Shown: positions 12,600-24,872 of the stretch, piece after piece | How the letters are laid out: each line of letters opens with the position of its first letter | Numbering within the stretch: position 1 is the first letter of the stretch | NCBI GenBank assembly: GCA_001972305.1 | Contig: BDDD01000372.1 | Location: 362,419-426,418, forward strand | DNA length: 64,000 bases | Source of the DNA: Cephalotus follicularis | Lineage: Eukaryota; Streptophyta; Magnoliopsida; Oxalidales; Cephalotaceae | Direction of reading: 5' to 3' | Made by a program: the position numbers and the translations under genes | The notes under the pieces: model-generated | The model's database searches: none | What the model was told of the DNA's origin: nothing | Seen by the model: the letters and a program-made list of their open reading frames with translations, nothing else

Positions 12600-15500
12600 T
12601 TAAAAAAGTGCTTTGGCAGCTTCGATTACAGCTTCCACTGTAATTCCAAACTCCTTGTATATTCTGCCAGCTGGTGCACTTGCTCCAAACTGGTCTATAC
12701 CAATAGCCTTTCCCTCAGATCCTATAATCTTACCCCACCCAAAAGTCGAGCCTGCTTCAATGCTTACCCTAGCTGTCACAGCAGCTGGAAGGATACTTTC
12801 CTTGTATGCATCGGATTGCTCATCGAACAACTCCCATGAAACAAAGGACACCACACGAACAGTTTTTCCTTCTTTCCTCAGCTCATCACCTGCCTTGGCG
12901 GCAATCTCCAGTTCAGAACCAGTTCCAATCAGGATAACATCAGGCTTGTTACCTGAAGAATTATCCGAAATGGTGTACCCTCCTTTTTCAACTCCTTCAA
13001 TAGATGTTCCTGGAAGTTGAGGAAGCTTTTGACGGGAGAGAGCAAGAATAGATGGTCTCTTCCTGTTGAGAATTGCAACTTTATATGCACCAGCGGTCTC
13101 ATTTCCGTCAGCTGGACGGAGCATTAGGATATTGGGCATAGCCCGGAAGCTTGCTAAATGTTCAATAGGTTGATGGGTAGGGCCATCTTCTCCGAGCCCG
13201 ATTGAATCATGGGTCATGACATAAATAACTCCAGCTTCACACAGTGCAGAAATTCTAATGGCTGCTCTCATGTAGTCGGTGAAAACAAAGAAGGTTGCAC
13301 AGTAGGGGAAAAGACCAGGGCTGTGGAGTGCAATTCCATTGCAAATGGCACCCATGCCATGCTCCCTGACACCAAAGCGAACATTACGCTCTTCAGGTGT
13401 GTCCTTTTGAAAATCACCAAACGATTTTAGCAACGTCATATTGGACGAAGCAAGATCTGCGCTACCACCAATAAGCCCAGGAAGAACATTCGCAAGAGCA
13501 TTAAGACATTGCTGAGACAAATTTCGCGTAGCATCGGCTGCACTTTCTGGAGTATAAGTCTGAATTTAAAAGGGAAAATGACAATTAACCTGTTTTATAT
13601 ATCATCATATATACATACTTATTTTCTTTAACAAATGAAATCGATCACGAAAATGTATTTAACATGAACATCTTCACTTAACAAAGATTGATAACTCACC
13701 GGAAGAGCTTTTTCCCAACCAGCAGGCAATTCCCCAGTACTAATAGAGTTCAATTCTGCTGCTTCTTCCTTGTATTTCTTCTTGTACTCTGCAAATTTGG
13801 TATTCCATTCAGCTTCAAGAGCAGCTCCTTCGGGCACGTGGCGGCTCCAATGGCTTGAAACATAAAAAAAGCTCGGTAGAATATCTACATCTTACTTTTA
13901 GAGGTACGGAGAAAAAGGCAACATTTATATTTCCATTACCTTTTAACTTCCTCTGGAACATGGAAAGGCTCGTATGGCCATCCAAGGTTCCTCCTTGTTG
14001 CATCCACTTCTTTAGCACCCAATGCACTTCCATGCACACTGTATGAGTTTGCCTTATTTGGGGAGCCATAACCAATGGTGGTAGTTACCTGAAGTGATCA
14101 TATCAGATAAAAGATAAGCAAAGAAATGAAACATATAATCTGGACTCATGTACCAAAAAATCTTGTAATCATGTAGGGGAAGAAAGCCTACCTTAATTAA
14201 TGTAGGCTTGTCTTTCACAGCCTTTGCTTCCTTGATGGCAGCACGAATTTCATCATATCCAGTGTTACCATTCTTGACCCAAATAACATGCCACCCAAGT
14301 CCCTCAAAACGAGTGTCCACACTCTCAGTAAATGCAATATTTGTGTCACCGTCAATGGAAATGTGGTTGTCATCATAGAATGCAATCAGTTTTCCAAGCC
14401 CCCAATGTCCAGCAAGAGAACAAGCTTCATTTGAAATTCCTTCCATTTGACAACCATCCCCAAGTATCACGTACCTATCAAAATACCAGTATCAATAAAA
14501 CAAACAAGTGAAGCCCTTATTGATTTTCAGTTATGTATACAAAACATAAAGGATCCATGCCAACGAGATTTACGTGTAGTGATCAACAATCTCAATGTCT
14601 GGTTTGTTGTATCGCGCAGCCAAGTGCTTCTCAGCAAGGGCCAAACCAACAGCATTGGCAATGCCCTGACCGAGAGGACCTAAAAGTTTTATAAGATAGT
14701 TTATATATAGTTATAAATGACCAAATATTCAATTTTGAGGCGGTTTAGTTAAAGTTTTAACCAGTTGTGACTTCAATTCCAGGTGTTTCAAAGTTCTCCG
14801 GGTGCCCGGGAGTTCTGCTTCCCCATTGGCGGAAAGACTTCAAATCCTCATCCTAGCAAATGAATTGAGACAGATTGTTATAGAGAATTTGATTGCAAAA
14901 AAAACCCCAAGAAAGATCAAATGATATAGATAATTAAAAGTGCAATGAAATGACCATTATCCACTTAGAATTAACAATAATGTTTAAGAAAAATCAATTA
15001 CTTCTCTCTAAGAAAGTGAAGTTCACCTTAAAAAATTACTCAATGCTAATCTTGTCATGGTTTCAACTTAATGTTTATTGAAACCAATATGCATGATTAC
15101 TCATTATTTTAAAGAACCAAACCTCGCATTTATCTTCTATTTTTTTAAACTGAAATTTGTTTCTTTAACTTTTCTCATTAACAATTATGATCCAATTACT
15201 AAATCAACACTCGAAAACAAAAATAATAATAAATAAAAGAAACGAACACATACCTTAACACTATCGTAGCCAGCTAAGTGAAGCAGAGCATACTGCAACA
15301 TGCACCCATGGCCAGCTGATAACACAAACCTATCGCGATTAAACCAATACGGGTTCTTGGGGTTATACCTCATCACTTCATCGTAGAGTATGTGGCCCAT
15401 TGGGGCACAGCCCATGGGTAGGCCCGGGTGGCCCGAGTTCGCCTTCTCAACGGCATCTATAGCCAGGAACCTTATGGTGTTGACCGACTTCTCCACCAAC

Positions 15501-15724
15501 GATGTGTCCGCCTTTTCAATGGTATCAACAGCCGTGGCCTTGACAGTGATGGTGGGGCGTGACCCCAAGCGCTTAGTTGTGATGGCTGTGCCCGTGGAGT
15601 GTGAGTTCTTGAGTGATGAAATGAAGGAGATACGGGCTGAGGATGAAGTAGAGGTGTTTTGGTTTGGTATGGAGCGAGGGAGGAGGATTTGAGAGAGTGA
15701 GAACGTGGAAGAAGCAGATGCCAT
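12600..15724 (-). CDS. Transketolase, chloroplastic (7 exons)
   Basis: Exons in transcript order: 15254-15724, 14762-14852, 14574-14679, 14192-14474, 13940-14088, 13700-13853, 12600-13559, giving 737 residues (plant plastid transketolases are about 740). The enzyme is TPP-dependent and transfers two-carbon ketol units in the Calvin-Benson cycle and the pentose phosphate pathway in the stroma. Seen: a Ser/Thr-rich transit peptide (about residues 1-65), the mature start near [19 protein letters not shown], substrate region [14 protein letters not shown], the TPP-binding motif GDG (228-230) through DDN (257-259), the pyrimidine-binding domain with [14 protein letters not shown] and [15 protein letters not shown], and a C-terminal domain ending [11 protein letters not shown]. 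All introns are GT/AG and in phase. No lesions seen, so it is probably functional. Confidence 0.96.
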
Positions 15725-16881
15725 GGCTATACAGTGTTTGTGTGTGTATGTGTACGTATATTTGTATATATATATATATGTGATATAATTATAGTTCCAG
15801 TTCCATTGAGTGATTGCAGTTGCAGAGCAAAGCGTTCAAAAGATTTCACTCTAGTCGCTGCTACGCAGGAATTGAATGGAAGAGGATTGGATAATTGGAC
15901 CGTTAAGATGTGGTCGAAATAAATCTCAACCGTTGAGTTTGGCTAGGAAATGATTGCCTTTCGATTTTATTTTTTTTCCCGTGTTTATATATACTTTATA
16001 TATTTTAATACTCGTTATCCTTTTTACATACGTGATTTTTTTTATCCTTTTTTTTTTCTTACAGAATGTTTTATGTTAAATTTACGTAAGATATGAATGA
16101 CTACAGTTATTCTTAATTTTGTCAAATGCTATTAAAGTTTAAGTTCAATATATTGTTAAATGTAATTTTGTGTCACGTTAACGAATAACTGTTTTACTAA
16201 TCCTACTTATGATGGCATATGGGACATGGCATTTGCATACAAAAAAAAGATTCCATTTAGATCGTTGCTTATATAACCTTCATAAATATGAGATTCTTAC
16301 AAAATGAAAATGCTAGCGACTGCAAGTCGTGAACTAATAAACCAAGTAAGTTGATTGTTGGTTCACTCACATTACTGGGTGCTGGAATAAATTATGAAAG
16401 TGACGTCGTGTTGAATGGCAAGAATGATCTTTAACTCGCATCCCTTCAGTCCTTGTTAGGTCGAATTAATTAATCACAACACAAAACAAACATTGATTAG
16501 AAATGAAGATTGGGTCTAAATAAGTGCCGGAAAGAAAACTGGGTTCTATGGGCCTCAAGGCCCTCAACTGCGTTCTAATCTTGACTGAAGACGGAATTTC
16601 AATTCAAAGTTTTTCTTTTTCTCCAAATATTATATAAAGTAACACCAAACAACTTTATTAAAAAGTTGAACTACTAAATTCAACTATAGTATTATTTTTC
16701 ATGAGGAGAGTTTAGAAGATTTTAAGGTTAATGCTTACGTTCTTTTTATTGAGTTTGTGTTCAGTGCACACAAGAAAACATGAAGCAAGATGTTACTTCC
16801 ACGCACTTTTTTTAATCTTCTTTCCTATAATTGATTGGACTGGCAAAAAAAAAAAAACACTGACACTGTTGCATCGATACT
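15725..16881. other. Transketolase upstream region, AT-rich
   Basis: Promoter side of the transketolase gene, with a TATA-like (TA)n run near 15765-15780. The rest is AT-rich DNA in which I see no gene or clear repeat boundary. Confidence 0.5.
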
Positions 16882-17044
16882 ACAATGCGACTAAGTAAAA
16901 AGCAAGTTCATAACAAATTAATTCAGTAAAAGTATAATATTAACAAATATAATAGAATAATAAATGTTAATAATTTAATAAATTTGTTATACTTTTACTA
17001 AATTTGGTTTTAGCATCATAAACGTATTTACTTAATCGTATTGT
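16882..17044. repeat. Inverted-repeat MITE-like element (~163 bp)
   Basis: The left end (ACAATGCGACTAAGTAAA, then AATTCAGTAAAAGTATAA) pairs with the reverse complement of the right end (ACAATACGATTAAGTAAA, then AATTTAGTAAAAGTATAA). The whole segment therefore folds on itself. No target duplication could be fixed. Confidence 0.6.
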
Positions 17045-17089
17045 AAAAAATGGACCGACTCTCTCTTACACTAATTAAAAAGCACTTAG

Positions 17090-17522
17090 GTTCCGTTTGT
17101 TTGGAAGAAAACATCTTCTTGAAAAACATCTTCTTCATTTTTGAGTGTTTGGTAAGTTTTATAAAATAAGTCAAAGAAAACATTTTCCAAGTCAATAAAA
17201 AATTATAATAAAAATATAATAAAATGTTTTACCTTGAAAAAAAAAAGAGAAAACATTTTCTCTATTCTCCTTTCCTCTCACACTCTCAACCTCGACACTC
17301 CAACTCGCCTCTCTCACTCTCTCACTCCAGCTATTAAAATATATTTGTTATATTTTTTAGTATTCATATATTAATAAAGAAAAAAAATGATTTTATTAAC
17401 AAAAGAAAATATTTTTCAAAGTGTGTTTCAAACAATGAAATATATTTTCTGAATTATACACCAAATACAAGAAAATAAAATATTTTTCTCAAAAAATTAT
17501 TTTCCTCTAAACAAACGGAGTC
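17090..17522. mobile_element. MITE-like element with ~23-bp terminal inverted repeats
   Basis: The left end reads GGTTCCGTTTGTTTGGAAG and the right end, reverse-complemented, reads GACTCCGTTTGTTTAGAGG, so the termini are imperfect inverted repeats. The ~430-bp interior is AT-rich with a CT-rich patch near 17260-17330 and has no coding capacity. CTTA occurs at both outer flanks and may be part of the target duplication. Superfamily is uncertain. Confidence 0.6.
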
Positions 17523-18094
17523 TTAATTGATTAACAAAATGAAAAAGTGAATATGCATTTGATTTTTAAGATTTCTCCACACTTACATATCCTTCCTCCT
17601 GTTTTCACGATCACAACCTAAATAAAATTAACCTATCTCTAGATGATTTGGATAAATGAGCAGGGTGTTAATTAATCATAACTCAATTGAATTTCGAGGA
17701 AGGAAAATAATTCTACTGGAAGACAGTTGGCCAAATACGAGAACATATAGCGAAATTTTTTAAAAAAATATTGTCATCATGTTACTCTGTCTAGCGATTA
17801 AAGTAATAATGGGGATAAATTTTGAATATTTTGGCAGATATTCTGTTGAGATTAAGAAAACATGAAGCAAGATGTTATTATTGAACTACACAATAACACT
17901 ACTAACCACAAAGCATGTGACATCGCAAGGAGCAGCGTATAAGTTGGAGTCTACGTGACATACATTACGTCATCAACACTTATTAAATTTTGTGTATTGC
18001 TCTATTATTTTTTAATTATTGGGGTATCTAACCAAAGTGATCACAAAGTTCTGAAATAACATAAACAAGTGGATTGAATCTTTGCATATACGAC
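17523..18094. other. AT-rich intergenic DNA
   Basis: No gene or repeat boundary recognised. Confidence 0.5.
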
Positions 18095-18380
18095 TAGGGA
18101 TGGCAATTTCACCCGTACCCGCGGATATCCGAACCGAACCCGCATAATAGGGTAGGGTATGGTAATATCACAATCAACCTGTACCCGAACCGAACCCGCC
18201 CCGATATATAATAAATTCAATAAATTTAATATTTTATTATTATTATATATGTTTTTTATAAGTTATTTAATGTTACTTTGGTATATATTATAATTAAAAT
18301 TTAAAAAATATATACTGGCGGGTAGGGTCGGGTAGGGTACGGGTTCTATTGTCTTTACGCGGGTAGGGTACGGGTACAAA
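18095..18380. mobile_element. Fragment of a non-autonomous TAGGGATGGCAAT-type element
   Basis: It begins with TAGGGATGGCAATTTCACCC and carries runs of ACCCGAACCGAACCCG on the left half and the complementary CGGGTAGGGTACGGGT on the right half. TAGGGATGGCAA is a terminal sequence seen in non-autonomous hAT-like plant elements. The matching right terminus (ATTGCCATCCCTA) is missing, so this copy is truncated or degenerate. Confidence 0.6.
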
Positions 18381-19220
18381 GAAACCAAAAAAAAAAAACA
18401 TGTTGGTGTTCTTTCGGTTCTTTTTCATGTACAAAGATATGCATGCTTTCTTTAGCCATTTATGTAACGAACATCATTTTAAGGGTAAGTTTTGTCAAAT
18501 TATAACAGAACAATTTAAGAAATACTAAAGTATCTCAATGCAGCATCTGCCTTCTAATTACATGTTTCTGGATATCATGACCACATGCATGCTTACGAAC
18601 ATACTAAAATATCCAAGTATGGTGAGCATGCAATATTTACATAAGTATATTTTTATATTTTGATATCTAAATTTAAAACGTGTGACCCCATACTTTATTA
18701 ATTAGAAACTTGTGCTGGTCATAACGTGAAATGAAAAGATATTTGATAGACATTTACAGGTTAACAAAAGATTTAAAAAGCGATGTCTCTTTGCTGAATG
18801 ATTTAGGTTACCATCGCCGTCACATTATTATCCTTCAATATTTGAAGACAAATAATGCAGAAAATTCAAGGAAGAAGAAATAATTTGGAGGCAGTCACTT
18901 CAATGTTGAGGCATAAATTTTTTGACAGAACGATGGCATCAAACTGCTTTAAAAAGGAAATACTTCATCTCGTGGTGGCTGGGACCTCGGGTTGATTAGC
19001 TATCTCTTCTCTGTTTGGTCTCTTTCACAATCCAAATCCTTGCAATGTGTATAGGCCAGTATACTGTATCAATATATGTCATGCATGCTATAATTATAAG
19101 AATATTTTTTTATATGAGTTTATATTAATTGGATATTAATTATTAAATAAAATCAGATTGATTATTGGTCTAATAAAGTGACACATATATATTTCATTAA
19201 GTCTTATATGGACTGACTGA
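18381..19220. other. AT-rich DNA upstream of the copia element
   Basis: No coding signal. The part from about 19120 onward may already belong to the 5' LTR of the copia element, but its start cannot be fixed because no 3' LTR is present for comparison. Confidence 0.4.
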
Positions 19221-19584
19221 TGTGAGCTGTAGTAAACTAATTAGGCATTTGATGAAAGAGTCCATTAGATTACTAATAAGGATTATAACATAGTTAGGTC
19301 TCCTCTCTTAACCCTAATCTTTGACATAAAAGAAAACACACATATAGAGAAAAGAAAGAACAGTTACTGTTCTTCTTTGTGCCTTATGGTGTCTCATCGA
19401 GCCAGTGTTAATATGGAATTAAGAGAGGTATACCTTGTCTGATCAGAATCACTATAGATTTTCGCTGCTTATCATGTATCCTAAACAATGTACGATTTAT
19501 ATTATTGTTATTTAGGTATTTCTCCTCTTTCTAAGGCGATCCTAAGGATTGATAAATTGATTAGGCATCCAATTTTATCTTATA
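19221..19584 (+). repeat. Probable 5' LTR remnant of the copia element
   Basis: This directly precedes the primer-binding site. It contains a 19-base palindrome (AAGAACAGT-T-ACTGTTCTT) near 19356. The left boundary (TGTGAGC at 19221) is only a guess and the canonical CA end is not present. Confidence 0.35.
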
Positions 19585-19586
19585 TG

Positions 19587-19598
19587 TGGTATCAAAGC
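19587..19598 (+). other. tRNA-Met-type primer-binding site
   Basis: TGGTATCAAAGC, one base off the usual plant copia PBS TGGTATCAGAGC, which is complementary to the 3' end of initiator tRNA-Met. Confidence 0.75.
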
Positions 19599-20656
19599 GA
19601 CCTTATATTAGAATTGAAATCCTAATCAAGCTAAAGAAATAATTGTGTATGATTTATGGTCTAGATGTGACTTTGTTTTGTTTAAACTGCTGCTTTATGG
19701 TTTAACGCATAAATTGTGAACTTCTGTCGAAAGTGTCGACGGTTTCCTTGAAAGCGTTGCCGCTTATAGTGCATTGTACAATTGTTTCCTCTTTGTACTA
19801 AAGCGCTAGCGGTTTCCTTTTAAACGTTGGCGCTTTGGTCATTAAGCGTCGATTGTTTCCCTGTAAGCATCGACGATTTTCCACAAGTGTCAATGCTTCA
19901 GGTGACACTTTTATAACCTTCTGCGCTTTATACAAAGCGTCGAAGATAAAGCCTTAAGCAATGACTATTTTCTCAAAACCGTCAGCGCTTTTAAGTCTTA
20001 AGCGTCGACTGTTTGATCAAACCGTCAGCGCTTAACGCTTCCATCAGCGCATAATGCGTAAGGATACTTGATGGTTTGCATGCGCATACAAACAGTAATA
20101 TATTTGGTATTGTGATATTACATGCGCGTTCATTCAATTATTAAGATATTTAAACAATGTAATTAGCATGACTTTGATTTTAGGGACAATTCATGCCCCT
20201 TTTTGTCTATCATTCTACACTATGGTTTGATGAGGGTAATATAAAGTATATTCCAGTATGAAATAGTTTCACGGTTTGGTCAACATGTAGTCACCAAAGT
20301 GGCCTTCTTGGTTGAATTTGTGAAATTTATCTCATACAACAGTGGGATTTCTCTAATTCTTGTGCAAGTGGTTATGTATTAGAATTAAGAGGGTACATGT
20401 GGAGCATATGGTTGGGAATTGACTAGCCATGGAAACCTACACACCCAAAGGTGGTGGGCTATCAATGGTTAGATAAATTCTCATGGCCGCTTCTATGTAA
20501 AAGTTTTACAACTGCATGTCGTGTATTCACCCAAAGGTGTGATGCCTGCGGACTTTCATGTGTGCTTATACGGTTTCAAGTGACATATTGTTTGCTCTCA
20601 TTGTGTTAATATTATACATTGCTTATTTTACAGTCACATTTTCTGTCAACAACAAT

Positions 20657-21536
20657 ATGGTAAATATTGAGGTCCTCACTGGGTCAAACTTTAAGAAATG
20701 GAAGGAAGATATTAAGTTTTCCATGGAAATGACAGATGTTGATTTTTCCCTTGTTACAAATAAACTTGAGAACTTGACTGTCACTAGCACTGATGATGAG
20801 AAATCAGTGCATGCTTCCTGGATGAAAAGTAATCACATTTGCCTACTGTCCATGAGGAGGTCAATCTTGGATCACCTAAAAAGTGGCATGCCGATAAATT
20901 GTACTGCTAAGAAACTAATGACTGCAATCAGTGAAAGGTATCGTGTTTCATCGAATGCTGATATAGAGTCTCTGTTGCAAGTACTCTTCAACATGAAGTA
21001 TGATGGTAATGGAGGGGTTAGGGACTATGTTATTCGTACGGTGGATTATCACACTAAACTGAAGGCTCTTAAAGTTGATCTTCCTGATACTTGCGTTGTA
21101 CACCAAGCCTTGAACACTCTTCCTCCTAAATTCAGTATCATCAAGACCAACTAAAACTCTCAAGATGAATTATGGTCTATCAATGATTTGATTTCTAGGG
21201 TTGTTACTGAGGCGGAAAAGCTAAAGAAGGAGAAAGGTCAAGTCGCCTTATATGTTGCTGGTTCGAATTCTCATAAAGGTAAGAAGTCCAAACTATAATA
21301 ATAAAGTTGCTCAAGGAACCACTAAAGAACCTGGTTCGTCTAACAATATGGGTCTAAATAAGTTTTCTCTTAAGAAAAAGGGTGATCACTGCTTCTTTTG
21401 CCAGAAAAAAGGTAACAAGAAGAAGGATTGTCTAAAGTACAAGACTTGGTTGGCCAAACGTGAGAATAAAGGTAACGATTCTTTGGCTCTTGTTTGTGAA
21501 TCCAATCTATCTGAAGCCCTACCTAGTTCATGGTGA
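20657..21536 (+). pseudogene. copia Gag (UBN2-type) with zinc-knuckle remnant, broken
   Basis: From the ATG at 20657 the frame reads a typical copia Gag start (LTGSNFKKWKEDIKF), with a helical region through about 21150 where a TAA interrupts. Similarity resumes (ELWSINDLISRVVTEAEKLK) and is interrupted again near 21296. A second segment from 21252 holds a zinc knuckle, CFFCQKKGNKKKDC. The position that is normally His in CX2CX4HX4C is Asn here. The protein would package retrotransposon RNA, but this copy cannot make it intact. Confidence 0.8.
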
Positions 21537-24363
21537 CTAGATAGCAGTGCAAGTAAACATATTGCTTTTACCGTACAGGGGTTCATAAATCGGAGGAAGC
21601 CAAATAAGGATGAGTTGAAGCTCACAGTTGAAAATAATGAAAATGGAGACGTAGAGTTTGTGGGAGATATCAATTTAGTTTTGAATACTGGTTTTAAATT
21701 GATGTTAAGAAATACATTTTATGTACCGTCCTTTAGACGGAATTTAATTTCTGTTTATTTGTTATACAATCTTGGTTTTGAATTTGAAATAAAGAACTCT
21801 ACGATTAATCTCTTTTTCAATTCAAATATGGTTGGCCATTACACATTGTCTCATGGACTATATAGAGTGTGTTTGACTCCCGATGACATCTATGTCTGTT
21901 ATAATGTTAATAAAATTGCATCTAAAATACCCTTACCTAAGGAATAATCTTTCATGTTATGGCATAAAAGGTTTGGCCATATCTCTAGGAAAATAGTGGA
22001 AAGGCTGATAAAGTATGACATCCTGCCTACTTTTGATTTCGGTGACCTATAGACATGTATAGACTGATGTAGGGGCAAAATGAACAAGATAAGGAAGAAA
22101 ACGGCAGTCCGTAGTTCTTATGTATTAGAAGTGATTCATACATACATCATTGGACCATATTCAGCCACCTTATGTAGAAATTTTTATTTCATTACATTCA
22201 TTGATGACTATTCCTGATATGGTTATCTGTTCTTGATTAAGGAAAAGTCTCAAGCTCTTGAGAAATTCAAGATCTTTCTGACTGAGGTTGAGAAACAGTT
22301 GGGAAAAGTCATTAAGGTGGTTAGATCTGATAGGGGTGGTGAGTATTATGACAGACATGGTGATACTGGACAACTTAAGGGCCCATTTGACAAATACTTT
22401 GAGGATTCCGGGATAGTTGCTCAGTTTACTATACTTGAAAATCCTGAGCAAAATGGAGTCGCTGAAAGATGTAACCGCACACTTATGGAGATGATGAGAA
22501 GTATGATTAGTAGGACAAACTTACCTGAGTTTCTTTGGGATGAAACCTTGAAAACAGCTCTTTACATTCTTAACAGAGTTCTAAGTAAAATTGTTGCACT
22601 TACTCATTTTGAGTTATGGACTGAATGTAAACCTAGTATTAATCATCTTAAAGTTTGGGGTTGTCCTACAGAGGTGAAATTGTATACTCCAAATTTGAAT
22701 AAGTTGGATTCCAGATCTTCTCGTTGCTTTTTTGTTGGTTACCCAGATCATTCGAAGGGGTACCGTTTTTATAACCCTTACGGAGGTACTAGAATTGTGG
22801 AGTCACGGACAACAAAGTTTTTAGAGTTCGATGTAGCCGAACTGAATGATTATTCTAAAACCATTGAAAATAGTAGAGGTGAAACAACGTTTATATCTTT
22901 TTCTTTACCTACCAAAATGAATGTTGAATCTATTACACATGTAGTAGCACCAGGTTGAGGCACCTATTATTAATACTGTTCAGGAGCCTATTATTGATAC
23001 TACTCCTACGGATATTACTCAGATACAGAATGTAGTAGCAGATGTACCAATCAGGAGATCGACTCGTGAGAGGAGATCGACGATACCACCTTGCTATGAG
23101 ATTTACTTGGGAGAAAGTGATTACGATATCGGTTGCGTGATAGACCCGTTGACTTATTTGGATGTTGTTGCTAGTACTCAATCAGATTTATGGATGGATG
23201 AGATGAGAGATGAAATGCAGTCAATAAGACACAAAGGTGTTTGAGAACTTGTTGAATTGCCTGAAGGCTGCAAACCCATTGGTTTCAAATGGGTTTATAA
23301 AACCAAAAGAGATTCCGAAGGGAAGGTTGAGAGGTTTAAAGCCAGACTGGTAGCCAAAGGATTTACACAAAGAGAGGGAATATACTATAATGAAACTTTC
23401 TCTGCAGTCTCTTCGAAGGACTCTCTCAGGGTAATCATGCCATTAGTAGCTCATTTTGATTTGAAGTTACACTAGATGGATGTAAGAACCACATTCTTAA
23501 ACGGTAATCTTGATGAGGAGGCCTATATGGTGCAGCCTGAGGGTTTTGCAGTTGATGGTAATGATCATCTTGTTTGTAGACTCAAGAAGTCTATATATGG
23601 TCTCAAACAAGCTTCGAGACAGTGGTACTTTAGATTTGATGATGTTGTGACTTCTTTCGGTTTTAAAAAAAATCCGGTGGATCATTGTATATATCACAAG
23701 GTTAGTGGGAGTAAATTCATCATTCTTGTGTTCTATGTTGATGATATCATGTTAGCAAGCAATGATCTAGGCATACTACATATGACAAAGCAAATGTTAT
23801 CTAGTGAGTTTGACATGAAGGACCTTGGTGATGCTTCTTATGTACTTGTTGTTCAAATTCATAGAGATCGTTCTCTTTATCTGTTGAGTCTATCTGAAAG
23901 GGCTTATATTGATTGCGTTTTGGAGAGATTCAGCATACTAGATTGCAAACTAGAGAATGTTCCTGTTCTCAAAGGTGATAAGCTGAACTTGTTACAGTGT
24001 CCTAAGAATGATGTTGAAAAGGAAACCATGAAGAAAGTGCCTTATGCTAGTGCAGTTGGGAGCATCATGTATGCTCAAGTATGTACTAGGTCAGATATTA
24101 CTTTTGCAGTAGGACTTATTGGCAGATATCAGTCTAACCATGGTCATGATCACTGGGTAACTGCCAAGAAGGTTTTAAGATACTTAAAAGGGATAAGAGA
24201 TTATATGTTGACTTATAGGCGGGTTGATGATTTACAGTTAGTGGGTTTTACAGATTCAGACTTTACTGGTTGTCAGGATGACAGGAAATCCACATCAGGT
24301 TATGTTTTTATGTTTTTACGGGGAGAACCCTATCAATATCTAACTGAAAAACTATTGAGTTAA
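21537..24363 (+). pseudogene. copia protease/integrase/reverse transcriptase polyprotein, broken
   Basis: The protease region starts near LDSSASKHIAF (the usual D-S/T-G is replaced by DSS). GAG-pre-integrase follows near 21955 (LWHKRFGHIS), then the integrase core with FIDDYS (near 22200) and VRSDRGGEY (near 22325), and EQNGVAERCNRTLMEMMRSM. RT begins at about 23250 (GFKWVYKTK) and has the active-site YVDD at 23734-23745. In-frame stops occur near 21537, 22051, 22216, 22956, 23242 and 23473, and the right end departs from the family after GYVFM. It is a dead copy. Confidence 0.85.
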
Positions 24364-24864
24364 ATATAAAAATTGAAACAATCAACTCCCAATCCTCTTC
24401 ACATCTAATTGGAACAGTACTTGAAAGCATTATGTACGAATCCAGGATTTAAAGTTTGTGGGGCAATCATTATGTTTTCTAAAATATTTTAAACAACGTC
24501 TTAAGAAAATAATATTCAAAGAAAAATTACATCATAAAAAGAGATGAAAACTTCGAATATTTACAAAATTAATCATACCAATACAAACAACTAATTATCA
24601 AAGTCTAGCACGACGTTCTTTCTTGTTACAAATATAATCAATAATTGATTATGTACCTAATCACATTAGAGGTAGAGGTAAAAACCAAACCATCAAATGC
24701 TGCAAATGTTGTATAAATCAGTGTTATATAGCTTTTTTTTTTTTTTCTTGTAGTGTTACAATAATTGACATGTGAGGGCTCACCACTAATAGTTTTTTTA
24801 CTTCTCTTCAGTCATTAATATCGAGTACCCCATTAATATTGAATCGTCAAATTGTTTTTTAATA
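24364..24864. other. Intergenic DNA right of the copia element
   Basis: AT-rich. A lone T-tract ending TTTCTTGTAGTG (near 24740-24757) resembles a CACTA right terminus, but no partner end was found. Confidence 0.4.
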
Positions 24865-24872
24865 TGTAGGAG

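Larger units (their letters stand above)
19587..24320 (+). mobile_element. Degenerate Ty1/copia retrotransposon, 3' truncated
   Basis: Order seen: PBS (19587), a ~1-kb leader with GCG-rich short repeats (19715-20060), gag, protease remnant, GAG-pre-integrase, integrase, reverse transcriptase. This Gag-IN-RT order is diagnostic of Ty1/copia. The RT frame loses similarity near 24312, before the RNase H C-terminus. No 3' LTR follows, so the right end was lost by deletion or recombination. Many stops and frameshifts make it non-autonomous. Confidence 0.88.

Noticed and set aside
24731..24757. T-tract followed by TTTCTTGTAGTG, like a CACTA right end
   Set aside because: No matching CACTA left end and no subterminal repeats nearby.
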